DNA from: Streptomyces sp. MA5143a
GTDB taxonomy: Bacteria; Actinomycetota; Actinomycetes; Streptomycetales; Streptomycetaceae
Direction of reading: 5' to 3'
Length of the DNA: 64,000 bases
Assembly (NCBI RefSeq): GCF_900290235.1
Contig: NZ_OLMK01000026.1
Coordinates: 305,500 to 369,499, forward strand
Shown here: piece by piece, positions 56,882-64,000 of the stretch
Layout of the letters: the number at the start of each line of letters is the position of its first letter
Numbering within the stretch: the stretch's first letter is position 1
Program-made: the position numbers and the translations under genes
Notes under the pieces: model-generated
Databases searched by the model: none
What the model was told of the DNA's origin: nothing
Seen by the model: only the letters and a program-made list of their open reading frames with translations

Positions 56882-56913
56882 AAAACCCCCTCCGGTCACC
56901 CGGAGGGGGTTTT
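56882..56913 (-). terminator. Terminator of the tRNA-Glu-Asp-Phe cluster
   Basis: 14-bp arms AAAACCCCCTCCGG (56882-56895) and CCGGAGGGGGTTTT (56900-56913), 10 bases past tRNA-Phe; both strands end in T runs. Confidence 0.92.
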
Positions 56914-56922
56914 CATACGGTG

Positions 56923-56996
56923 TGGCTGGGGCCGGGGTCGAACCGGCGACCTATCGCTTTTCAGGCGATCGCTCGTACCAACTGAGCTACCCAGCC
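56923..56996 (-). tRNA. tRNA-Phe (GAA)
   Basis: 74 bases: acceptor GGCTGGG/CCCAGCC, anticodon loop CTGAAAA (GAA), T-loop TTCGACC. Third gene of a Glu-Asp-Phe cluster. Confidence 0.95.
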
Positions 56997-57000
56997 ACGG

Positions 57001-57016
57001 TGTTTCACGTGAAACA
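57001..57016. promoter_or_regulatory. parS: parS centromere site
   Basis: TGTTTCACGTGAAACA is the consensus 16-bp ParB binding site; the palindrome in fact extends to 56998-57019. It lies between tRNA-Phe and tRNA-Asp. Streptomyces cluster such sites around oriC for chromosome segregation during sporulation, so the window should lie in the origin-proximal part of the chromosome. Confidence 0.95.
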
Positions 57017-57021
57017 CCGAG

Positions 57022-57096
57022 CGGTCCTGACGGGATTTGAACCCGCGGCCTCCACCTTGACAGGGTGGCGAGCACTCCAAACTGCTCCACAGGACC
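57022..57096 (-). tRNA. tRNA-Asp (GTC), cluster copy
   Basis: 75 bases, the same body as 50931-51005. Separated from tRNA-Phe by the parS site. Confidence 0.95.
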
Positions 57097-57132
57097 AAGG
57101 TTGCGTACGACAGTGTCGCACACGTTCTTGCG

Positions 57133-57205
57133 TGCCCCCAACGGGATTCGAACCCGTGCTACCGCCTTGAAAGGGCGGCGTCCTAGGCCGCTAGACGATG
57201 AGGGC
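57133..57205 (-). tRNA. tRNA-Glu (TTC)
   Basis: 73 bases: acceptor GCCCTCA/TGGGGGC (one G-T pair), anticodon loop CTTTCAA (TTC), T-loop TTCGAAT. First gene in the cluster. Confidence 0.95.
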
Positions 57206-57287
57206 TATCGGCCCGCCGTGGGCGCTTCATCAGCGCGTCGGGGACGTGAGAAGCATATGGGATGGCGGGAGGTAACGCCAAAACGGT

Positions 57288-58973
57288 TTACGGGCGGGCC
57301 GGGGAACGGGTGGCCGCCCCGCCGGGTGACGTGCTCGGAGGCGTGCCGGACGGGGTTCCTGACGGGGTTCCGGAGGGGGTGCCCGACGGGCTTCCGGAGG
57401 GGGACGGGGACTGGAGTGCTCCCGGCTGGTTCTCCTTCGGGAGGTGGCGGCTGACCTCGGCCGTCGTCAGTCCCAGACCCCCGAGTTTGATCTCGTCCCA
57501 GGCCTGGAGGCGATGGGTGTCGCGGTCGAGGTACAGGACCGACGTCTCGATCGGATCCGGGTAGTCGCCCTCCAGGGCGCGCAGCCCGCTGCCCCCGGTC
57601 GAGCCCTCGATGCGCAGGCGGGTGCCCTCGTCCAGGACCTCCATCTCCGGGTGGTGGAGGTGCCCGGCGAGGACGAGCGGCACGTCCCCGTCCGTCTCGC
57701 GTGCCGCGTCCGGGTTGTGGGCGATCGCGATGTCCACGGGTGTGCCGGCCGCCTTCTGGGCCCGCAGCGCCCCCGCCAGCCGCTGTCCGGCCGCCTCCTC
57801 CGAGGGCAGGCCCGCCTTGTCCGTGGAGCGGTCCGGGGTGAACTGGGGGTCGCCGATCCCCGCGAAGCGCAGCCCGCCCACGTTCACCGCCTTCCCGTCG
57901 TCGAGGACGTGCGTGTTCTTGACGCCCTCCAGATACCGCTGGGTCTCGCGGGAGTCGTGGTTGCCGCGCACCCAGACGTACGGCGCCCCGAGGTCGGCGA
58001 TCGGGTCCAGGAAGGCGTTCTCGGCGGCGGTGCCGTGGTCCATGGTGTCGCCGGAGTCGACGATCACGTTGATGTCGTACTGCTCCACCAGCGAGGCGAT
58101 GATCTTCCAGCTCGCGGGGTTGAGGTGGATGTCGGAGACGTGCAGGACCCGGATGGTGGTGGGGTCCGGCTGGTACGCGGGAAGGGTGGACGTGACGTCG
58201 TACAGCTTGGTCACGTTCGTCACCAGGCGTGCCAGTTCCTTCTGGTAGACGTCGAACTCCGTGACGATGCTGCGCGCGTTGCCCACGAGGGAGGGCGCGG
58301 AGGAGAGCAGGCCCGAGAACTTGGGCTCCAGGACCGAGTTCGGGTTCCAGGTGGCGGCGGCGGTGCCCCCGGAGGCGGCGAGCAGCCCGAGCGCCAGGCC
58401 ACCGGCGGCCAGGGCGCGGCGCGGGCGGCGGTAGACGACGAGCCCCAGCGCGGTCGCCCCCGTGACCACGGCGACGCCCGACCGCAGGGCCAGGTCCAGC
58501 GTGCCGCGCCGGACGTCCGACGCGATCTCGTCCTGGAGGCCCGAGATCCGCTCGGGGTGGTCGACCAGGGCCTGGGCGCGGTCGGGGTCCAGCTGGTCCA
58601 CGTTCACGTCGAGGCGTACGGGGGCGTGATGACTGCTCAGCTCCAGGGCGCCCAGCGGCGAGACGTTGATCTTCGTGCCGCCGGTGAGCGACGGGCGCAG
58701 CGTCATCGTGGTGTTCATGGGGCCGACGGGGGTCCGTACGTTGCCCACGACCAGCAGGCCGAGCCAGGCGCCGACCACGACGACGGTGACCAGGCCGAGC
58801 GCGCGGGCCCACGGCCGGGCGCGGCGCGCCGGTTCGACCGCCGGCCGCGGGTCGCCTGGGCGGCGTCGGCGGGTCGTGGCCCGGGGGGCCGGTGGCAGCG
58901 CGCGGCGGATGCGGCGCAGGGTCGTACGGATGGCGGTCATGGTGGTGGCTGTTGCGGCGGGGACGCGGGCCAT
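57288..58973 (-). CDS. Membrane-anchored metallophosphoesterase
   Basis: A 561-residue protein. A cytoplasmic basic N-terminus (about 60 residues), membrane helices near 62-82, 175-195 and 200-215, then a calcineurin-like phosphoesterase domain with all five metal motifs: VSDIHLNP, DSGDTMDH, WVRGNHDS, IAHNPDA and AGHLHHPE. Substrate unknown. The tail is a tandem Pro-Ser-Gly-Thr repeat (SGTPSGTPSGTPSG), probably a flexible region. ATG 58940 is an alternative start. It is divergent from the split metallopeptidase gene. Confidence 0.88.
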   Translation of the reverse strand: MARVPAATATTMTAIRTTLRRIRRALPPAPRATTRRRRPGDPRPAVEPARRARPWARALGLVTVVVVGAWLGLLVVGNVRTPVGPMNTTMTLRPSLTGGTKINVSPLGALELSSHHAPVRLDVNVDQLDPDRAQALVDHPERISGLQDEIASDVRRGTLDLALRSGVAVVTGATALGLVVYRRPRRALAAGGLALGLLAASGGTAAATWNPNSVLEPKFSGLLSSAPSLVGNARSIVTEFDVYQKELARLVTNVTKLYDVTSTLPAYQPDPTTIRVLHVSDIHLNPASWKIIASLVEQYDINVIVDSGDTMDHGTAAENAFLDPIADLGAPYVWVRGNHDSRETQRYLEGVKNTHVLDDGKAVNVGGLRFAGIGDPQFTPDRSTDKAGLPSEEAAGQRLAGALRAQKAAGTPVDIAIAHNPDAARETDGDVPLVLAGHLHHPEMEVLDEGTRLRIEGSTGGSGLRALEGDYPDPIETSVLYLDRDTHRLQAWDEIKLGGLGLTTAEVSRHLPKENQPGALQSPSPSGSPSGTPSGTPSGTPSGTPPSTSPGGAATRSPARP

Positions 58974-59095
58974 TGAGGCCGTATGCCCAGGAGGGTGGGG
59001 GGATATGCGGGGGATTGGGGACCGGGCCCCGTTCCGTGGCGTGACCCCAGCGGTCGTCCTGTGACCCGTATCTCTCGTCCGGGCGGGTCGTGCCC

Positions 59096-59101
59096 GACAA
59101 T
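59096..59101 (+). promoter_or_regulatory. -10 box of the split metallopeptidase gene
   Basis: GACAAT lies 6 bases before GTG 59108. The intact copy has the same box (59873-59878 on the minus strand) and the same spacer, so the homology extends through the promoter. Confidence 0.55.
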
Positions 59102-59107
59102 GGGCCT

Positions 59108-59397
59108 GTGCTGGAGATGACGCGCGAGGAGCTCGAGGAGCTGGTCGCCGAGGCGTTGGACCGGATCCCGCCGGAGCTGACGCGGCTGATGGACAACGTG
59201 GCGGTGTTCGTCGAGGACGAGCCGCCCGCCGACGACCCCGAGCTGCTCGGGCTCTACGAGGGGACTCCGCTCACGGATCGCGGGGAGTGGTACGCGGGGG
59301 TGCTGCCGGACCGGATCACGATCTACCGGGGGCCGACGCTGCGGATGTGCGAGACCCGGGAGGACGTCGTCGCGGAGACCGAGGTGACCGCGGTGCA
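59108..59397 (+). pseudogene. Metallopeptidase family gene, 5' part, interrupted
   Basis: Codes for MLEMTREELEELVAEALDRI and continues with normal family sequence (MDNVAVFVEDEPPADDPELL, GEWYAGVLPDRITIYRGP) to DVVAETEVTAV. There it runs into foreign sequence (QDTPSYTSFVGLLPVG, stop at 59446) instead of the HExxH zinc motif. The missing end, VHEIAHH and the C-terminal tail, is found 1.5 kb away at 60892-60956, same strand. The family is a small actinobacterial minigluzincin-like DUF1025 group, normally about 116 residues. Confidence 0.9.
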
Positions 59398-59515
59398 GGA
59401 TACCCCGTCATACACCTCTTTTGTTGGTCTCCTGCCAGTTGGGTGACATCCCCGGAGGGCCTGTTATTGCCCCTGGTCGGGGGCCGGGTGGGGGCGTCAC
59501 AGGGACGCCAGGAGG

Positions 59516-59866
59516 TCAGCCCCAGCCCAGTTCGTGGAGCCGCGCGTCCTCAATGCCGAAGTGGTGCGCCACCTCGTGGACGACCGTCACGGCCACCTCG
59601 TGCACCACGTCCTCCGACGTCTCGCAGAAGCGCAGGGTCGGGCCCATGTAGATCGTGATGCGGTCCGGAAGGACACCGGCGTACCACTCGCCGCGTTCCG
59701 TGAGCGGGGTCCCCTCGTACAGCCCCAGTAGCTCCGGGTCGTCGGCGGGCGGCTCGTCCTCCACGAAGACGGCCACGTTGTCCATGACCCGCGTCAACTC
59801 CGGCGGGATCTGGTCCAGGGCCTCACTCACCAGTTCTTCGAACCTGTCGCGTGTCATCTCCAGCAC
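59516..59866 (-). CDS. Metallopeptidase family protein, intact copy carried by the insertion
   Basis: A 116-residue protein of the DUF1025 minigluzincin-like group: MLEMTRDRFEELVSEALDQI, ITIYMGPTLRFCETSEDVVH, then the zinc motif HEVAHH with the later acidic HFGIEDARLHELGWG. It is similar to the split gene outside, but with ten or so amino-acid differences before the break and many silent ones, so it is a homologue from another lineage, not a recent duplicate. It has its own GACAAT -10 and appears leaderless. Confidence 0.9.
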   Translation of the reverse strand: MLEMTRDRFEELVSEALDQIPPELTRVMDNVAVFVEDEPPADDPELLGLYEGTPLTERGEWYAGVLPDRITIYMGPTLRFCETSEDVVHEVAVTVVHEVAHHFGIEDARLHELGWG

Positions 59867-59904
59867 AGGCCCATTGTCTGTGAGTGGTCACGAAATCGGA
59901 GCAC

Positions 59905-60246
59905 TTACGGAGCCCTGACCTTCCGCCAGGCACACATCCAGGGCTCAGCCGTCTTAGCTGTCCCGGCCCTGGTGAGTACCAGTTGGCCCGGTTGGCCGGT
60001 AGGTCCTGGCCCGTACCGGTGTCCGTCTCCACCGTCTACGTGGCCATGGCGGGCCCTGTGATGGCACCCGCGCCCCGGCATGATCTCCAGGCCGAGGATC
60101 GGCCATCCTGGGGCGCCGATGGCCCCTGACTTGAGCCGGACCGGGGGCGTCCACCCCTCCACCAGGTGGTTGGCGACGGCCACGGCGACACGGCCCGTGG
60201 CGTCCTCCCGGTCCGTCTGCTCCGGGAGCCAGGCAACAGAGTTCAC
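59905..60246 (-). CDS. Small hypothetical protein in the insertion
   Basis: A 113-residue reading starting (M)NSVAWLPEQTDREDATGRVA and WTPPVRLKSGAIGAPGWPIL. The first 57 residues look coding. The C-terminal half is low-complexity, and another frame offers a shorter natural ending (AGAITGPAMAT), so a frameshift near 60070-60085 is possible. No family recognised. It lies 87 bases after the coiled-coil gene. Confidence 0.4.
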   Translation of the reverse strand: MNSVAWLPEQTDREDATGRVAVAVANHLVEGWTPPVRLKSGAIGAPGWPILGLEIMPGRGCHHRARHGHVDGGDGHRYGPGPTGQPGQLVLTRAGTAKTAEPWMCAWRKVRAP

Positions 60247-60333
60247 GTCAGCCTCCAGGGCCTCTCTGGGGCCCGCCAGGGCCCAGGTAGGGAAAGGGGG
60301 CCCGGCCCTGTCGCCAGGCCCCCAGGTGGGCGT

Positions 60334-60870
60334 TCACGCCTTGGAGGTGGCGTCCCGAAGGGCGGAGACCAGCCACTCCCCCGTTACGCGCGGGTCCGTG
60401 GACTGCGCCACGCGGAAAATCGCGCCCCACTCACTTCCGTCGGTCACGTCGTCGTTGGCGTACTTCAGTCCCGCCGGGGCCGCCACGTCGCCCAGCTCCA
60501 AGGACAGGTACTCCGCGCGGGCCCTGACGGCCGCGAACCGCTGGTACGCGCGCTCGGCCTCCACGGCCAGCTCCGCCATGCGAGCGTGTTCGCCCTCCAG
60601 GGCCTTCACCAGGGCGTCCCGCTCCTCCGCCATGACCGCCGGGTCCGTTTCCATGGCGTCGTACTGGACCCTCAGCTCCCGGGCCCGGTTCTGGGCCGCC
60701 TGGAGGGCCAGGAGCTTGTCCTCCCGCTGGGCCAGGTAGTCCACGCGCTTGTACGCCTTGGGGGCCGGGCCGCCCGCCAGGTGGGCCGCGTGAGCCTCCC
60801 GCCGCTCCCGCTCCTGGCGTTCGTCGGCCGTCCGCAACTCCCGAAACGCCTCCCGGAGACGGCTCACCAC
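60334..60870 (-). CDS. Coiled-coil hypothetical protein in the insertion
   Basis: A 178-residue charged protein rich in heptads (ELRTADERQERERREAHAAH, LALQAAQNRARELRVQYDAM, LEGEHARMAELAVEAERAYQ), ending SEWGAIFRVAQSTDPRVTGE. GTG 60870 has GGAGGG 7 bases upstream, all inside the insertion, 22 bases from the right junction. No recombinase, nuclease or phage motif was recognised. It could be a phage or plasmid accessory protein. Confidence 0.6.
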   Translation of the reverse strand: MVSRLREAFRELRTADERQERERREAHAAHLAGGPAPKAYKRVDYLAQREDKLLALQAAQNRARELRVQYDAMETDPAVMAEERDALVKALEGEHARMAELAVEAERAYQRFAAVRARAEYLSLELGDVAAPAGLKYANDDVTDGSEWGAIFRVAQSTDPRVTGEWLVSALRDATSKA

Positions 60871-60891
60871 GTCCAGGCCCTCCGTTTCTGC

Positions 60892-60956
60892 GTGCACGAG
60901 ATCGCCCACCACTCGGCATCGACGACGCCCGGCTGCACGCCCTGGGCTACGGGTAG
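60892..60956 (+). pseudogene. Metallopeptidase gene, 3' end beyond the insertion
   Basis: Reads (V)HEIAHH, then, after one missing T near 60912, FGIDDARLHALGYG and a TAG at 60954-60956. This completes the gene begun at 59108. The extra deletion shows it has been drifting since the insertion, as expected of a non-functional end. Confidence 0.85.
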
Positions 60957-61164
60957 GGGCGGCCGGGCGGTCGGGTCGGCCGCTCCGGAGCGTGGGGTGG
61001 TGGAGGTCCGGCTGGTCGCTCCGGCGTGACGTGGTGGAGGTCCGGCGGGTCGGCCCGGCGCGGGGTGGCGGGGGCCCGGCGGGTCGGCGTGGCGCGTGTC
61101 CTCTTGTGTGCGGCGGGAGTTGAACAGGGGGACTCCCCTTTCCGCCCCCACGGAGGTGGCCGCC
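60957..61164. repeat. Short G+C-rich tandem repeats
   Basis: GGTGGAGGTCCGG occurs at about 61001 and 61031, followed by GGGTCGGC variants. Probably the degenerate intergenic region before the lipoprotein gene; no other signal seen. Confidence 0.6.
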
Positions 61165-61704
61165 GTGCGCGCCTTGTACGTACCCGTTCGCCTGGCCGCC
61201 ACGGTCATGGCCGTCGCCGCGGCCGCCGGCTGCATGAGCGTGGGGGACGGCGGGCAGCACCCCGGCCCCTCGCCCTCCGCCGGGCAGCGGGGCGGTGAGC
61301 GGCCTGACGGGGGCACCGCCGTGACGGGCGGGGGCGGTACGGGGTACCAGGTCGGGCGCGGCAAGCCGCGTCCCTCGGGCTCGCCCGACCCCTCCGCCTC
61401 CCGGTCGGCCTCCGCCTCGGCGGCGGCCTCCGAGGGGGCGGAGCCGTCCAAGAAGGCGAAGCCGCCGAAGAACGGCAAGGGCGGGAACGGCAAGGGGGGC
61501 GGCGAGCGGCCGCCCGTGCCGGAGCCGACGAAGGGCGAACCCACGCCCGCGCCCTCCTCCGCCCCGCCGGAGCCGCCCGAGCCGTCGGCCCCGGCGGAGT
61601 CCCCGGCGCCGGAGCCGTCGGCCGAGCCGTCGTCGTCCGCGCACGAGCAGGGGGCGCAGCTGATGGAACGGGAGCCCGCGCCGGAGGCGGGGGACGCGGC
61701 GTAG
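61165..61704 (+). CDS. Small Pro/Ser-rich lipoprotein
   Basis: A 179-residue protein with a short signal segment (RALYVPVRLAATVMAVAAAA) and a lipobox-like AAGC, then an extended Pro-Ser-Glu-Gly-rich body with KKAKPPKNGKGGNGKGGG in the middle. GTG 61165 has GGAGG 8 bases upstream. Probably a surface-anchored, unstructured linker-like protein; no domain recognised. Confidence 0.6.
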   Translation: MRALYVPVRLAATVMAVAAAAGCMSVGDGGQHPGPSPSAGQRGGERPDGGTAVTGGGGTGYQVGRGKPRPSGSPDPSASRSASASAAASEGAEPSKKAKPPKNGKGGNGKGGGERPPVPEPTKGEPTPAPSSAPPEPPEPSAPAESPAPEPSAEPSSSAHEQGAQLMEREPAPEAGDAA

Positions 61705-62230
61705 CGGCCGGACGGGACTGCTGTGTGCCGCTGTGGGGCGGGCGGGAGCCTCGCCGGGGTGATCGTGGCCGCGTCCTGCGGGGTGATGGCCGTGTGCGCG
61801 GTGGTCGTCGCCGTCTGCGCGGTGGCGGTGGCCTTTCGGCGCCCGCAGGAGTGTGGCGGACGACACGGGTGCCAGGACTGCGCGGCGGCCGCTCCCGTCC
61901 CGGCCGGGAAGACGGTGCCGCCGACCCCGTCGCAGGGCCCCTGGCCAGCGGTTTCCCCTCTCATCGGTGAAGTCGGTCAGGAGTCTGGCTTTCCCAGCCG
62001 AGGTCCGCTGATCGCCTTCTGACCTGCGGGTATCAGCTCGGTTTGCCTTTAGGGGTGGAGGGTGCGTATGGTTATAGATCGTTTGATTCATTTGCCCGGC
62101 GCCAACGCAGAAGCGCGCCGTGTGGCGCGTTCTCTCCCTTACCGTGGCTGACCGCATAGAGGCGGTCGTATTGCGAATCACGGAGTTGACGGGCGCGTGC
62201 CGACGAGACTCCGGAAGGTTTCGCATACGC
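61705..62230. other. Leader region of the DEAD-box helicase gene
   Basis: About 530 bases. A small hydrophobic reading at 61723-62022 (GTG start, AVCAVVVAVCAVAVAF) has no ribosome binding site and is doubtful. A candidate -10 (TATAGA, 62073-62078) and a GC hairpin (GCGCGCCGTGTGGCGCGT, about 62113-62130) suggest a long 5' leader for the helicase mRNA. This is common in cold-regulated helicases. Confidence 0.45.
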
Positions 62231-64000
62231 ATGTCCATTTCCAGTTCTGATCACGCCGTCATGCCCGAGAACGGCGAGAACGAGATCGTCGAGGAGACCC
62301 CCGCGGTCACCTTCGCCGACCTCGGTCTCCCCGAGGGCGTTGTGCGCAAGCTCGCGCAGAACGGCGTGACCATCCCCTTCCCGATCCAGGCCGCGACCAT
62401 CCCGGACGCCCTGGCCGGCAAGGACATCCTCGGTCGAGGCCGCACCGGCTCCGGCAAGACCCTCTCCTTCGGTCTGCCGACCCTCGCGACGCTCGCCGGC
62501 GGCCGCACCGAGAAGCACAAGCCCCGCGCCGTCATCCTCACCCCGACCCGTGAGCTCGCGATGCAGGTCGCGGACGCGCTCCAGCCGTACGGCGACGTCC
62601 TCGGCCTGAAGATGAAGGTCGTCTGCGGCGGTACGTCGATGGGCAACCAGATCTACGCCCTGGAGCGTGGCGTCGACATCCTCGTCGCCACCCCCGGCCG
62701 CCTCCGCGACATCATCAACCGCGGTGCCTGCTCGCTGGAGAACGTCCAGATCGCCGTCCTCGACGAGGCCGACCAGATGTCGGACCTGGGCTTCCTGCCC
62801 GAGGTCACCGAGCTGCTCGACCAGGTCCCGGCCGGCGGCCAGCGGATGCTGTTCTCCGCGACCATGGAGAACGAGATCTCCACCCTGGTCAAGCGCTACC
62901 TGAGCAACCCGGTCACGCACGAGGTCGACAGCGCCCAGGGCAACGTCACGACCATGTCGCACCACATCCTGATCGTGAAGCCCAAGGACAAGGCGCCGGT
63001 CACCGCCGCGATCGCCTCCCGCAAGGGCCGCACCATCATCTTCGTCCGCACCCAGCTCGGCGCGGACCGCATCGCCGAGCAGCTGCGTGACGCCGGAGTG
63101 AAGGCCGACGCGCTGCACGGCGGTATGACGCAGGGCGCGCGGACCCGGACGCTGGCCGACTTCAAGGACGGCTACGTCAACGCGCTCGTCGCGACCGACG
63201 TCGCCGCGCGCGGCATCCACGTCGACGGCATCGACCTCGTCCTCAACGTGGACCCGGCCGGCGACCACAAGGACTACCTGCACCGGGCCGGCCGTACGGC
63301 GCGTGCCGGGCGTACGGGCACGGTCGTCTCCCTCTCCCTGCCGCACCAGCGCCGCCAGATCTTCCGGCTGATGGAGGACGCGGGCGTCGACGCCGGGCGC
63401 CACATCATCCAGGGCGGTACGACGTTCGACCCCGAGGTCGCCGAGATCACCGGTGCCCGGTCGATGACCGAGGTCCAGGCCGAGTCCGCCGGCAACGCCG
63501 CGCAGCAGGCCGAGCGTGAAGTCGCTCACCTCACCAAGCAGTTGGAGCGGGCCACGCGCCGCGCCGCCGAGCTGCGCGAGGAGGCCGACCGGCTGACCGC
63601 GCGTGCCGCGCGGGAGCGGGGCGAGGACCCCGAGGCGGCGATCGCCCAGGCGCGCGCCGAGGAGACGGGCGAGGGTGCCACCGTCGTCGAGGCGGCTGCC
63701 GCCGCTGTCGACGCCGCGGTGCTGTCCGAGGTGTCCGTGCCGGAGCAGCCGGCCGCGCAGGACGTCGAGCGCGTCGAGAAGACCGAGCGGTTCGAGCGGA
63801 CCGACCGGGCCGAGCGCGGTTCGTACGGGCGTCCCTCGTCGTACGAGCGTCGTGACGACCGCGGCGGTTTCCGACGGGACGACCGCGACAACCGTGAGAA
63901 CCGCGGTGAGCGTCGTGACGACCGGGGCGGTTTCCGTCGGGACAATGAGCGTGGCTTCGACCGTGGTGGTCGTTCCTTCGAGCGTCGTGACGACCGCGGC
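62231..64000 (+). CDS. DEAD-box RNA helicase (3' end missing)
   Basis: 590 codons visible, open to the window end. The Q motif (VTFADLGLPEGVVRKLAQNG), motif I GRTGSGKT, Ia TPTRELA, II LDEADQM, III SAT, IV IIFVRTQ, V ATDVAARGIHV and VI HRAGRTARAG are all present within the first 370 residues. A coiled-coil-rich extension follows, then an Arg/Gly/Asp-rich tail (RRDDRGGFRRD repeats), which binds RNA in related cold-shock and ribosome-assembly helicases. The ATG has GGAAGG about 12 bases upstream. Confidence 0.93.
   Translation, partial: MSISSSDHAVMPENGENEIVEETPAVTFADLGLPEGVVRKLAQNGVTIPFPIQAATIPDALAGKDILGRGRTGSGKTLSFGLPTLATLAGGRTEKHKPRAVILTPTRELAMQVADALQPYGDVLGLKMKVVCGGTSMGNQIYALERGVDILVATPGRLRDIINRGACSLENVQIAVLDEADQMSDLGFLPEVTELLDQVPAGGQRMLFSATMENEISTLVKRYLSNPVTHEVDSAQGNVTTMSHHILIVKPKDKAPVTAAIASRKGRTIIFVRTQLGADRIAEQLRDAGVKADALHGGMTQGARTRTLADFKDGYVNALVATDVAARGIHVDGIDLVLNVDPAGDHKDYLHRAGRTARAGRTGTVVSLSLPHQRRQIFRLMEDAGVDAGRHIIQGGTTFDPEVAEITGARSMTEVQAESAGNAAQQAEREVAHLTKQLERATRRAAELREEADRLTARAARERGEDPEAAIAQARAEETGEGATVVEAAAAAVDAAVLSEVSVPEQPAAQDVERVEKTERFERTDRAERGSYGRPSSYERRDDRGGFRRDDRDNRENRGERRDDRGGFRRDNERGFDRGGRSFERRDDRG

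Larger units (their letters stand above)
59393..60896. mobile_element. 1.5-kb insertion in the metallopeptidase gene
   Basis: Both junctions carry GTGCA (59393-59397 and 60892-60896), and joining them restores the codons GCG-GTG-CAC-GAG of the target gene. The segment between holds three minus-strand genes: an intact diverged homologue of the target gene, a small unknown gene and a coiled-coil gene. The ends are not inverted repeats, so an ordinary IS is unlikely; a 5-bp shared core suits site-specific recombination or a 5-bp target duplication. No recombinase is visible, so it may be a deleted prophage or element. Confidence 0.75.

Noticed and set aside
60334..60870. Serine or tyrosine integrase of the 1.5-kb insertion
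   Set aside because: No resolvase or R-H-R-Y type motifs; the protein is mainly charged coiled coil.
59393..60896. Ordinary insertion sequence
   Set aside because: The ends are not inverted repeats and no transposase is present, although a 5-base duplication cannot be excluded.
60334..60897. A gene whose start codon is supplied across the joined ends of the insertion
   Set aside because: Joining the ends puts an in-frame TGA upstream; GTG 60870 with GGAGGG inside the insertion explains the start better.
61723..62022. Small membrane protein gene
   Set aside because: No ribosome binding site, the tail is low in coding signal, and it lies in the likely leader of the helicase gene.
62072..63529. 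485-codon minus-strand reading over the helicase
   Set aside because: Antisense shadow of the DEAD-box gene; no start signal or family match.

Overview
The window is chromosomal DNA from a Streptomyces. G+C is very high, with strong third-position GC bias. Many genes appear to be leaderless, with a TAGGCT or TACACT type -10 box about 6 bases before GTG or ATG. It also carries bldC, valine dehydrogenase, an Lsr2-type protein, DUF3073, a short SRP RNA and a parS site. The backbone order dnaX, purD, purC, tRNA-Gly, lsrL, purSQL, purF, purM, DUF3073, vdh, bldC, hrpA, DEAD-box helicase matches what I remember of the S. coelicolor core around SCO4067-SCO4096. That comparison is from memory, not from a search.

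Layout. 1-10.9 kb: housekeeping and accessory enzymes (cupin fragment, CopC-CopD fusion, DUF72, TauD-like dioxygenase, beta-hydroxyacid dehydrogenase), a block of G+C-rich tandem repeats, a KhtTU/CpeAB-like cation antiporter with its RCK_C subunit, and a frameshifted MFS transporter. 10.9-23.3 kb: an accretion hotspot at tRNA-Ser(GGA). Copies of the tRNA 3' end and of its downstream hairpin divide it into about three cassettes, holding a truncated conservon (cvnA-cvnB only), a SWIM/SNF2 helicase pair, a VapBC-like pair, PIN remnants, a low-GC serine hydrolase and a decayed DUF234 ATPase. 23.4-46.1 kb: core region with SRP RNA, dnaX, the purine genes, a DesKR-like two-component system with an ABC-2 exporter, and lsrL. 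46.2-57.2 kb: DUF3073, vdh, bldC, hrpA and two tRNA loci. 57.3-64 kb: a metallophosphoesterase, a metallopeptidase gene split by a 1.5-kb insertion, a lipoprotein and the start of a DEAD-box helicase.

How the genes work together. PurF, PurD, PurSQL, PurM and PurC cover most steps from PRPP to SAICAR, but they are spread over 20 kb in separate transcription units. The tRNA-Ser cassettes mix signalling, helicase, toxin-antitoxin and decayed parts, as expected of a hotspot under turnover. The most unusual loci are the insertion at 59393-60896, which breaks a small zinc-metallopeptidase gene while carrying a diverged intact homologue of that gene, the tRNA-Ser cassette array, and a tRNA-Gly(UCC)-like gene at 37284-37355 that lacks the residues of the normal D-loop/T-loop contact.
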